NCBI RefSeq assembly: GCF_900099705.1
Contig: NZ_LT629695.1
Coordinates: 1,302,001 to 1,366,000, forward strand
Source: Agrococcus jejuensis
GTDB lineage: Bacteria > Actinomycetota > Actinomycetes > Actinomycetales > Microbacteriaceae
DNA: 64,000 nt
Reading direction: 5' to 3'
Both the position numbers and the translations under genes were made by a program. This document shows positions 50,646-58,924 of the stretch, piece by piece. The notes beneath the pieces were generated by a model. The model was not told where the DNA came from, did not search any database, and saw only the letters and a program-made list of their open reading frames with translations. Numbering within the stretch: position 1 is the stretch's first letter; every line of letters begins with the position of its first letter.

Positions 50646-52295
50646 GTGGATTCCTACCAGTACATTCCCGTCGGCGATGTCGGCTTTCGGTGCACCGTCG
50701 TCTCGACGCACGAGGGATCGAGTCGCCACATCGAGCTGACCGTCGACGACGTGAACGTCGTTGCCGAGCCAGCACTCGTCGGCGACGCCGAGTTCATCGC
50801 GAGCGATGCGCTCCGCGAAAACCTCTTGAACTTCGGCGTCAACGAGTTCGGAGCACGTCACGCCGACGACGACGAGCAGCGCAAGGCGTTCTCGAAGGCG
50901 GCCGAGCGTAACGCGAAGGTCGCGCTGCAGCTGGCCGAGTTCATGCACTTCGGCTCGTACCAGACCCGGCGAGGCTGGTGCTCGTGCTGCTTCGTCGAGA
51001 CGACTCATAACGAGGTCGACGGGCAGTTCTCGCCCGCGGTCTTTCTCTGCTCGGGATGCGGTGCGGCGACGACGCCGTGCTTCGCTGCCGGCTGTCGCTA
51101 CATGGCCCGTCGTCATCACTTCTCGGTCGGCCTCGCGGCGTTTTGCGGCGAGCACCGCCACGAGATCCGCAGCTTCGAGCGGGCGAACGAGCGCTACGCC
51201 GGCCTTGATGCGATCGACGACCTGAGAACCTTCGACGCTCCGAACCTCGCTCGCCTGACGACGACCGTGATTGTCGCAGGGGCGGGGGTCGCTGTCGTCG
51301 CACCAATGGTGTTCTTCGCTGCACCTGCGATCGGTGGCGCGCTCGGAGCGAGCGGACTCATCGGGCCAGCACTCAGCGGAGCCGCTGCCTCGAGCCACGG
51401 CCTCGCATTCCTCGGCGGAGGCGCGATCGCGGCAGGTGGCCTTGGCATGGCTGGCGGCACTGCGGTGGTCACGGCCTCGGGGGCCGCGCTCGGTGGCGCG
51501 CTTGGCGCGGTGACCGCCACGGCGTATCTCGAGGACGACTCGTCCTTCGCCATCACGAAGCTCAAGGACGGGGTCGGCTCGCCGGTGCTCGTCGCGTCGG
51601 GCTTCATGACCGAGAAGCAGGGCGAGTGGCACGACTGGCAGCGGATCGTGCTGCAGCGCTATCCCGAGAACCCTGTCTACCGCGTGCACTGGGGCGCGAA
51701 GGAGCTCGCAGCCTTCGGCCTCATGGCGGGCGTCGCCGGCGCGAAGGCCGCAGCTGGCGGCGTCGTGCGCGCATTCGCGATGCAGGCATGGAAGAAGGGC
51801 GCAAACATCATCCCGCCGCTCGGCGCCGCGCTGATCGCTGCCGACGTCGCAAAGAACCCCTGGACCGTCGCGAAGAATCGCGCGGCCCAGACCGCGGCCG
51901 TCCTCGCCGACCTTCTCGCACGCGTCGACGACACCTCGTTCGTCCTCGTCGGGCACAGCCTCGGCGCTCGCGTGATGCTCGCCACGGCCGAGCTGCTCGC
52001 GACGAAGTCCGGCGGCCCCCGTATCGAGGACGTGCACCTTCTCGGCGCTGCAGTCGGCGTCGGCGGTGACTGGAAGCTGCTCAACGAGTCGGTCTCGGGC
52101 TCGGTGTACAACTACCACTCGTCGAAGGACCAGGTGCTGGCGAAGGTCTATCCGACCGCTGAGCTCGGCAAGAAGGCGATCGGCAAGGTCGGCTTCGGCA
52201 CGTCGTTCCCGAAGATCGTCGACGTCGACGTCAGCGACGACGTCGCGACGCACTTCATGTACCACGACTTCGTCGACCTGCAGCGGCCTGCGTAG
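50646..52295 (+). CDS. DUF726-family alpha/beta hydrolase with Cys/His cluster and hydrophobic segment
   Basis: This gene encodes 549 residues from GTG 50646, with AGGAGG just upstream. Residues about 110-180 hold a Cys/His-rich zinc-binding-like cluster (WCSCCFVETTHN, LCSGCGAATTPCFAAGCRY, FCGEHRHEI). Residues about 215-310 are a long Gly/Ala hydrophobic stretch that may insert in membrane. The C-terminal DUF726 hydrolase domain has SPVLVASGFMTEKQGEWHDW and the nucleophile elbow VLVGHSLGARVML with Ser438. Members resemble lipases and eukaryotic TMCO4, but the substrate is unknown. It lies about 400 nt upstream of the defence operon on the same strand. Confidence 0.82.
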   Translation: MDSYQYIPVGDVGFRCTVVSTHEGSSRHIELTVDDVNVVAEPALVGDAEFIASDALRENLLNFGVNEFGARHADDDEQRKAFSKAAERNAKVALQLAEFMHFGSYQTRRGWCSCCFVETTHNEVDGQFSPAVFLCSGCGAATTPCFAAGCRYMARRHHFSVGLAAFCGEHRHEIRSFERANERYAGLDAIDDLRTFDAPNLARLTTTVIVAGAGVAVVAPMVFFAAPAIGGALGASGLIGPALSGAAASSHGLAFLGGGAIAAGGLGMAGGTAVVTASGAALGGALGAVTATAYLEDDSSFAITKLKDGVGSPVLVASGFMTEKQGEWHDWQRIVLQRYPENPVYRVHWGAKELAAFGLMAGVAGAKAAAGGVVRAFAMQAWKKGANIIPPLGAALIAADVAKNPWTVAKNRAAQTAAVLADLLARVDDTSFVLVGHSLGARVMLATAELLATKSGGPRIEDVHLLGAAVGVGGDWKLLNESVSGSVYNYHSSKDQVLAKVYPTAELGKKAIGKVGFGTSFPKIVDVDVSDDVATHFMYHDFVDLQRPA

Positions 52296-52694
52296 CGCTC
52301 GATCAGCGCAGCACCAGGCGCGCCTTCGGCACGGAGCGTCTCGGCGCACCCACCCTGTGCGGGGCCTAAGGCCGGAGATGGAGTGGCCGTGACGGCGCTC
52401 CTGACGAAGTGTCAGGTTTCTGTCGGAGCTTCGGACTACTGTGCAAGCAACGCGATGTTCCGTCGCTCAAGCGCAGAGGCCAAAGGCATGAGCACCGACA
52501 GTTTCACCTTCGAAACTCATCAGCTTTCGGCCGCAGTCTGTGCCGCAGCGCTCCCGGGCTTCGATCCGACGTCCGGGCGACAGTCGCGTGTCGAGAAGCG
52601 CGCGCGGAACTCCGCCAGGCCTCGGCGCGTCGACCCACAGGCGCCGGGTCGACGCTGAGAGTCAGCATTGCCAAACAAGACAGGAGTTAGCACG
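52296..52694. other. Spacer before the defence operon
   Basis: This 399-nt stretch lies between the DUF726 stop and the first defence gene and should hold the operon's promoter. I found no convincing -35/-10 pair; TACTGT at 52437-52442 is the best -10 candidate. A possible small ORF is at 52488-52658. Confidence 0.5.
52488..52658 (+). CDS. Possible small ORF upstream of the defence operon
   Basis: ATG 52488 opens 56 codons (MSTDSFTFETHQLSAAVCAA...), with AAAGG immediately upstream and an Arg-rich end. It has no recognised domain. It could be a small regulator, a degraded gene or chance. Confidence 0.25.
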   Translation: MSTDSFTFETHQLSAAVCAAALPGFDPTSGRQSRVEKRARNSARPRRVDPQAPGRR

Positions 52695-55600
52695 GTGTGG
52701 CCCGATCCCGACCCAAACCTCGTCGCGCACGTCGAGCGTCTCTACGCGAATGCGATGAACGCGTATCGCGCGAATCCGGTGCTCGTCGAGCAAGACAGCA
52801 ACCATGAGGAGAACATCCGGGTCGGCGGCTACTCAGAGCGCACGCTCATGGAGCTAGTGCAGAACGCGGCGGACGCGCTGAAAGGCGCCAACTCACGCGG
52901 ACGGGTCGAGATCGTGCTGACCGATGACGCTCTGTACTGCGCCAACGAGGGTCGCGAGTTCTCAGCGCGCGGTGTCGAGGCCGTGTCGCACGCATTCCTC
53001 AGCGTGAAGCAGGGCGATGAGATCGGGCGCTTCGGCCTAGGGTTCAAATCGGTGCTCGCTGTCACGGATGCGCCCCAGGTACTGAGCAAGTCGGTCGCTT
53101 TCGAGTTCAACACGGAGCGGTCGACGAACGAAATGCAGTCGATCATCGGATCGCAGCGATCGACTCCGAAGCTGCGCACGCCCGTGCCGATCGACGCTAA
53201 CTCTGTCTTCGCGGCGGACCCGGTGGCTTCAGAACTGGCGACCTGGGCAACGACCATCATCAAGATGCCGGGAGTGAAGATCCCCGGTCAGCTGATCAAG
53301 GAGCTCCGCGAGTTCGGCTCCGAGTTCCTTCTCTTCGTTGGCGCCGTCAAGGAGATCCGGCTTCGCTCGACCCGAACAGATGAGCCCATCGACGTCAGTC
53401 ACGTATCGCGCGATCTCGGTGGCGATCGCATTCGCATCGAGAGCCCGGATGGGACGGGTGAGGACTGGTACGTGCTGCACAAGTTGCACCGCCCGTCTTC
53501 GAGGGCGAAGGAGGACGTGGGCCAAGCCGTCTCCCGCAGCGAGATCCAGATCAGTGTGGCGGCGCCCGTGAACCGCAGCCAAGCCGTTCGCGGACGATTC
53601 TGGTCATACTTCCCGCTCCAGGATGAGACGACGGCATCGGCGCTCTTTAACGCGCCGTGGTCGGTGAACGACGATCGCACGACGCTGCTGCCGAAGGAGT
53701 ACAACCGGGAGATCCTGCGATCCCTGGCGGATCTCTTCGTCGATCTGCTGCCACGGCTCAGCGGCGACCACGACCCCGCCCTGCACTTCGACTACATGCC
53801 AGCGCGTGGTCGGGAGGCTCTGGGATTCGGTGACGAACTGCTGAGTGATGCCATCCCACGCGCGGCAGCAAAGCGTCCTAGCATTCCAACTGCGGATGGG
53901 CGGCTCGAACTCGGCAGCGCCTTCGCACCGCTCGCCTTCGATGCCCTCGCACTTCCGGTCGACCTCGGGTCGATCATCGAGGTTCGCAACTTTGCCCTCG
54001 GTCCGGCATCGAAGGATCCCCACCACACCGCCTATCAAACGCCGCAGAGGCGCACGCGTTTGCAGGACCTGTTCATTTACGAGCTTGACGAGGCCTTCGC
54101 GATGAAGCGCGCCGACCGCGACAAGCTTCTCACGAGTGTTCCGGTGACCCAGTTCCCGAGTTGGCTCACGGCGTGGGCCTCAGTCTCCGACCACGAGGCT
54201 GCAAACGCGCTTCGTGCCGCAGACGAGTTCCGCAGCAAGGGCGCTCCTAGCGCCGCTGATGCCCGCGTCATCCCACTTGCCGACGGCCGGCGGGCGACCC
54301 TAAAGGATTCGGGTTCCGTTCACCTTCCCTCTGGCGCCCATGGAGTGACTTCAGAGTTCGTCGCGCAAGATTTCCTCAAGCACGATGGCGTCCTGCGAAT
54401 CCTTCAGTCCGCAGGCTTTCGCGAGCTCACGCCAGCCGTTCGACTCGAGCAGCTCGTCGCCAATGCTGGTGAAGACGGCGACAGCTGGAGCCAGATCTGG
54501 GACCTTGCCCTGGATCTGCGACCCGGCGAAGCAGTTCACGCGATCAATTCGGCTCAGAGCCGCGTGCTCGTACCCACACTCGATGGCGGCTGGGCTCCTG
54601 CGGAGACCACCTGGGATGTCCCCGACCTCGCGAACGTGCGGCCCGATCGCACGCTGGACCGCACACGTTGCGTTCCGCAGATCGCCGCCCGCCTCGGCGT
54701 TGCTGATCGCGTCCAAGACGAGTACCCCGTCGCATCCGAGTCCCAGTGGGACGCGTACGTCAGCCACGTTCTACAGATGGTGAATCTTGGCCTAGGCCCA
54801 GGCGAGCGCTCCGTCACCAGCCTCGAGATCAACGACGGGTTCGGGCCTGGCCCGTTCTCGGTCCTCGCAGACCTCGCGCCCGACTCGGACGCGTCGATCC
54901 TCTGGACAAGGAACCTTCTTGCCGCTCGCGGCAGCGAAACCTGGGACGCCGAAGATGCGGCGTCCAACCGCGTGTTCGAGGTCGAAGCGCCGCACCTCTG
55001 GGCGGTGCGCGTGTGGGGACGTCTCGACACGAAGGTCGGCGCCGTCCCAGTCGATGCAGCAGTGTCGCCGTTGTTGACGAACTTCGATGACGCCCTGCCC
55101 GTCGGACGGGTCGACCTGCAGCGTTCGAAGTCGCTTGGCCTTCCGGAGACCCTCGCGGAGGTCGACACCAGGAGGTGGCGCGACTTCCTCGACCGCAAAA
55201 TGCTTCCGACCGTGTCGGACGACAATCTGGCCGAATTGACGTGCCATGCCGTTCGCGCGCTCGGCCCCGATGCTCCGCGTCAGCTCCACGCGCGCGTTGG
55301 TCTCGCGATCGAGAAGGTGACAGCGTCCACGATCATCGTCGCCCGCGATGCGGAGCAGACGGAATTCCTCCGCCGACGCCAGAAGCCGTACATCGCCGTC
55401 GCGGACGACGACGCAGCGTCGACGCTCGTGGAGGTGGCAGGTCTCAAGCCATTCGAGCAGTCGTTTAACTTCTCGTGGATCTTTGAGGGCGAGTCCGAGG
55501 CGCAGCCTGCCCTCGACCTCTTCTCAGGTCTGCGAGAGCACATGTTCGCGCCGTCGCTCTCCGACGTCGAGATCGCGAGGGCAGACGCGATCACGAAGCG

Positions 55601-57353
55601 CGTTGCGAGCCAGGGCGGCGGCTTCGAGGATCAGCCGCTCAGCAGCGCACTGCAGGGCCGTCGCCTGTACGTGCTCTCGAGCGCGACTCCACTGGAGGCA
55701 ATGGCGGCGCTTCGCGACGAGTTCAGCCTGCCGCTGGAGGACTCCCAGCTCGACGGACTCCGCCAGGCTCAGGTACGCCAGCAAGCCGAGATGCTAAGGG
55801 CAGAGGCACGTGCCGCCGGGTCCGACGCGGAGCGACTCGAGATCCTCTTCGGCGAAGACGACCTGCGGGAGAAGCTTGGTGACCTCTGGGACGCGGTCGT
55901 GAGCATGGGCGGCGACCGCGAGCCGAGTCTGGGCCAGTTGCTCCTCGACGCTCACGGGCAGCGCACGCTGTCCGAGATCCGGGACCTGTTCGAGCAGGAA
56001 GGCTTCAGCGACTTCCCCCAAAGGATGGCTGGGAACGCGGCTGCCGTGACGTGGGTGGAGTCCTTCGGATTCTCACCCTCCCTGGCTGGCTCCAGGCCTA
56101 TTCCCTCCGCACCCCCGGTGGTGGTGGTGCCCGGGCGTCCTGACCTGCCTCCCCTCCACGACTACCAACAGGAGGCGTTGCGCGGGATCCAGTCAGTCAT
56201 CCTCGGCGCGGGTGTGAACGAGCCAGCGCAGAAGGCAATGGTCCAGCTGCCAACCGGTGCAGGCAAGACTCGAACAGCGGCGGAGAGCGTGCTGCGGATG
56301 TTCGACGATGGCCGGCTAGTTGGTCCGGTGCTGTGGATCGCGCAGACCAAGGAACTGTGCGAGCAAGCAGTGCAGACGTGGAGCGAGGTCTGGCGGTGGA
56401 TCGCCTCCTCCGAGCCCCTCACGATTGGGCGCCTCTGGGGCGATCGAACGGTCGAGGCGCCCGACACCAAGCTGAGTGTGATCGTGGCGACGGATGCGAA
56501 GCTTGCCCAGGCCTTCGACGGCGACGAGTACGAGTGGCTGAAGCAGGCGACGGCAGTCTTCGTCGACGAGGCTCACGTCGCTGGCGCCTCAGCCGAGTAC
56601 CGACGACTCTTTTCTGAGCTCGGCATCGACGGCCGCAGCTTCGAACGCCCACTTCTCGGGTTGAGCGCGACTCCGTTCAAGGGGTACTCGCCGACGGCGA
56701 ACGAGAGTCTCGCTGTGCGGTTCGGTGGCCGCAAGATCGACCCTCTGGGCGTCGACGCCCATGCGTCCTTGGTCCATCGCGGCGTCCTGGCTCGCGTGAC
56801 CCACGAGGTGCTCGGGGGTGTCGACATCGTGCTCGACAATCGGGAGCGCCAGCGGGCGGAGGACCTCGGACGAATCGACGGCGACGTGCTGCAACGCCTC
56901 GGTCAGGACAAGCAGAGGATGAAGATTCTCGTCGAGCACGTTCTCAGCCTGGATGAGACGTGGCCGATCCTGATCTTCACCCCTTCCGTGCTCTCGGCGC
57001 AGACAACGGCGGCCATCCTGAAGAACCAGGGGGTGAGCGCCGCAGCGCTCAGCGGACAGACGCCGGACTCCGAACGCCGGGAGCAGATCGAACGATTCAA
57101 GGCTGGCGACCTTCGCGTTCTCGTGAACTGCGACCTGCTCACCCAAGGGTTCGATGCGCCGAGCATCCGCGCCCTCTACGTTGCGCGACCCACTCTGAGC
57201 CCGAACAGGTACATCCAGATGGTCGGTCGAGGTCTCCGCGGCCCGAGGAACGGCGGCAAGGAAGAGTGCCTCATCGTGGACCTGAAGGACAACTTCGGCG
57301 ACCTCAACCGCGACCTCGCATTCCACGACTTCGACTATCTCTGGGAGGGGTAG
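52695..57353 (+). CDS. GHKL (sacsin-like) ATPase fused to a DEAH-box SF2 helicase, defence operon
   Basis: This gene encodes 1552 residues. GTG 52695 has AGGAG 8 nt upstream; a TTG at 52668 is the longer alternative. The N-terminus is a sacsin/Hsp90-like GHKL ATPase: GGYSERTLMELVQNAADAL (Asn57 in the N-box), CANEGREFSARGV and GRFGLGFKSVL (about 111-121). A long middle region (about 200-1150) has no domain I know. The C-terminus is an SF2 helicase: LHDYQQEALRGI, LPTGAGKTRTA (about 1185), VFVDEAHV (DEAH 1291-1294), LLGLSATPFKGY, VNCDLLTQGFDAP and QMVGRGLRGPR (about 1508). It is first in a run of four overlapping genes ending in drmA and drmB, so a role in recognising or processing phage DNA is likely. 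It is not DrmD or DrmE as I know them. Confidence 0.88.
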   Translation: MWPDPDPNLVAHVERLYANAMNAYRANPVLVEQDSNHEENIRVGGYSERTLMELVQNAADALKGANSRGRVEIVLTDDALYCANEGREFSARGVEAVSHAFLSVKQGDEIGRFGLGFKSVLAVTDAPQVLSKSVAFEFNTERSTNEMQSIIGSQRSTPKLRTPVPIDANSVFAADPVASELATWATTIIKMPGVKIPGQLIKELREFGSEFLLFVGAVKEIRLRSTRTDEPIDVSHVSRDLGGDRIRIESPDGTGEDWYVLHKLHRPSSRAKEDVGQAVSRSEIQISVAAPVNRSQAVRGRFWSYFPLQDETTASALFNAPWSVNDDRTTLLPKEYNREILRSLADLFVDLLPRLSGDHDPALHFDYMPARGREALGFGDELLSDAIPRAAAKRPSIPTADGRLELGSAFAPLAFDALALPVDLGSIIEVRNFALGPASKDPHHTAYQTPQRRTRLQDLFIYELDEAFAMKRADRDKLLTSVPVTQFPSWLTAWASVSDHEAANALRAADEFRSKGAPSAADARVIPLADGRRATLKDSGSVHLPSGAHGVTSEFVAQDFLKHDGVLRILQSAGFRELTPAVRLEQLVANAGEDGDSWSQIWDLALDLRPGEAVHAINSAQSRVLVPTLDGGWAPAETTWDVPDLANVRPDRTLDRTRCVPQIAARLGVADRVQDEYPVASESQWDAYVSHVLQMVNLGLGPGERSVTSLEINDGFGPGPFSVLADLAPDSDASILWTRNLLAARGSETWDAEDAASNRVFEVEAPHLWAVRVWGRLDTKVGAVPVDAAVSPLLTNFDDALPVGRVDLQRSKSLGLPETLAEVDTRRWRDFLDRKMLPTVSDDNLAELTCHAVRALGPDAPRQLHARVGLAIEKVTASTIIVARDAEQTEFLRRRQKPYIAVADDDAASTLVEVAGLKPFEQSFNFSWIFEGESEAQPALDLFSGLREHMFAPSLSDVEIARADAITKRVASQGGGFEDQPLSSALQGRRLYVLSSATPLEAMAALRDEFSLPLEDSQLDGLRQAQVRQQAEMLRAEARAAGSDAERLEILFGEDDLREKLGDLWDAVVSMGGDREPSLGQLLLDAHGQRTLSEIRDLFEQEGFSDFPQRMAGNAAAVTWVESFGFSPSLAGSRPIPSAPPVVVVPGRPDLPPLHDYQQEALRGIQSVILGAGVNEPAQKAMVQLPTGAGKTRTAAESVLRMFDDGRLVGPVLWIAQTKELCEQAVQTWSEVWRWIASSEPLTIGRLWGDRTVEAPDTKLSVIVATDAKLAQAFDGDEYEWLKQATAVFVDEAHVAGASAEYRRLFSELGIDGRSFERPLLGLSATPFKGYSPTANESLAVRFGGRKIDPLGVDAHASLVHRGVLARVTHEVLGGVDIVLDNRERQRAEDLGRIDGDVLQRLGQDKQRMKILVEHVLSLDETWPILIFTPSVLSAQTTAAILKNQGVSAAALSGQTPDSERREQIERFKAGDLRVLVNCDLLTQGFDAPSIRALYVARPTLSPNRYIQMVGRGLRGPRNGGKEECLIVDLKDNFGDLNRDLAFHDFDYLWEG

Positions 57354-58924
57354 TGCTGGTCTTTGGCTCTGGGGAGGCAGCACCACGCGCTCAGGATCTC
57401 ACCGGGAGTGAGCGCCTGCTGGCCGACCTTCTGCGAAAGATGGACCGGCCCAACGGCCTGGCCATCTACTCGACCTCGCTGCGCAAGGCGAGGGGCAAGC
57501 GCGAGGCAGAGGCGGACTTCATCGTCTTGTGGGATGGCGCCGTGCTGGTCCTGGAGGTCAAGGGCGGAACGGTTGGTCGCGATGCGAGCGGAGACTGGTG
57601 GCTGGATTCGCCGCCGCGGCCTCGACGCGCCATCCAGCCGCCGATGGATCAAGCCCGCGTCGAGATGTACGCGTTGCGCGATCTCATTCGTGACCTCGAT
57701 GGCATCGACCTTCGCGATGCGATGACCTATGCCGTCGTCACGCCCTACACCCAGGCGCCGCCGGAGGACGTCGGATGGCATCCCGTCCAGTGGATTGGGT
57801 CCGACACTTTGCGGTCCACGAGCCTGGCCGAAGCGCTCGACGCGCTCGCTGGCAGCGTCCGGCAGCGATACCCGACGGATGCCCCCGAGCTGCAATGGCT
57901 CCGGGAGCGCCTCACGAGAGAGTTCATCGGCGTGGCTAACCACCGCGTTGCGTACGACGCCGTTCGCGACGAGCAGGATCGCATGACCGGCGACCAGGCC
58001 CGTTTCTTCCTTGCTATGCGAGGGGTGCGTCGTTCCATGCTCCTTGGAGGCGCCGGGACGGGCAAGTCGCTGATGCTCGTGATGGCGGCACGGCAGCACT
58101 CCCTCGCTGGCCGAAACGTGCTCGTGACGTGCAAGTCACGGTCATTGCTACCGATGTTCGAGAGTCAGCTCGCTGGGACACCCGTCGTCGTGGCAGCCAC
58201 TGGCGACCTGGCGTCGCTGGATGCGGAGTTCGATGTCGTGCTGGTCGATGAGGCTCAGGACCTCATGAACGAGATCGACATAGGGCTCATCTTCTCGAAG
58301 GTCCGCGGCGGATATGAGGACGGCGAATGGACTCTCGCCCTGGATCCCAACAACCAAGCGCATGTCCAGGGCGCATTCTCGGGAGAGACCTACGAGCAGA
58401 TCGCGGACGGACACCCGAGCTTCCCGCTCACGCTCAATGTCCGGAACACGAGCGAGATGGTCGTGGCGGTGCAGGCGAATCTCCACGCTGACATCGGCGC
58501 GCCGACCATCGCCCATGGGCGAGCCATCCGGTGGGAAGACATCGACGAGCACGACGATCTCGAAGTCCGCGTGCAGCGGATCGTCGCGTCGATCGCCACA
58601 GCAGTCGACGTCGACTCGGCCGACGAGGTCGTCGTGATCTCCGCCGCAGGACCGAGCGAGAGCGAGCCCGCGGACACCGGTCGTCGACAGATTGCTGGCG
58701 TGCCCTACCTGGCCGCACATGAGGCCAAGGGCCTCGAGTTCGACCACGTCGTGGTGGTCGACGTCCCACGTCGCCCCACGACAGCGGATCTCGCGGCGAC
58801 GTACGTCGCGATGACAAGAGCACGCATCTCGTTGACGGTGGTGCTCTCGGCGGCTTCGAGGGCGTGGATGCGCGAGAACGCAATGGAGATGCTCACCAAG
58901 GACCGGATGGAGCAAGCGAGATGA
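57353..58924 (+). CDS. NERD-nuclease-domain SF1 (UvrD/Rep-like) helicase, defence operon
   Basis: This gene encodes 523 residues. GTG 57353 shares one base with the preceding TAG. The N-terminal NERD domain (about 15-130) has a PD-(D/E)xK-like core: GKREAEADFIVLWDGAVLVLEVKGG, with Glu68 and Lys70. The helicase core has GGAGTGKSLMLVM (Walker A 232-239), VVLVDEAQDLMNEI (DEAQD 299-303), TLALDPNNQAHVQG, LTLNVRNTSEMV, AHEAKGLEFDHVVVVD and YVAMTRARISLTVV. It is short for UvrD and lacks large insertion domains. It likely unwinds and cuts nucleic acid. It overlaps drmA by ATGA. Confidence 0.9.
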   Translation: MLVFGSGEAAPRAQDLTGSERLLADLLRKMDRPNGLAIYSTSLRKARGKREAEADFIVLWDGAVLVLEVKGGTVGRDASGDWWLDSPPRPRRAIQPPMDQARVEMYALRDLIRDLDGIDLRDAMTYAVVTPYTQAPPEDVGWHPVQWIGSDTLRSTSLAEALDALAGSVRQRYPTDAPELQWLRERLTREFIGVANHRVAYDAVRDEQDRMTGDQARFFLAMRGVRRSMLLGGAGTGKSLMLVMAARQHSLAGRNVLVTCKSRSLLPMFESQLAGTPVVVAATGDLASLDAEFDVVLVDEAQDLMNEIDIGLIFSKVRGGYEDGEWTLALDPNNQAHVQGAFSGETYEQIADGHPSFPLTLNVRNTSEMVVAVQANLHADIGAPTIAHGRAIRWEDIDEHDDLEVRVQRIVASIATAVDVDSADEVVVISAAGPSESEPADTGRRQIAGVPYLAAHEAKGLEFDHVVVVDVPRRPTTADLAATYVAMTRARISLTVVLSAASRAWMRENAMEMLTKDRMEQAR

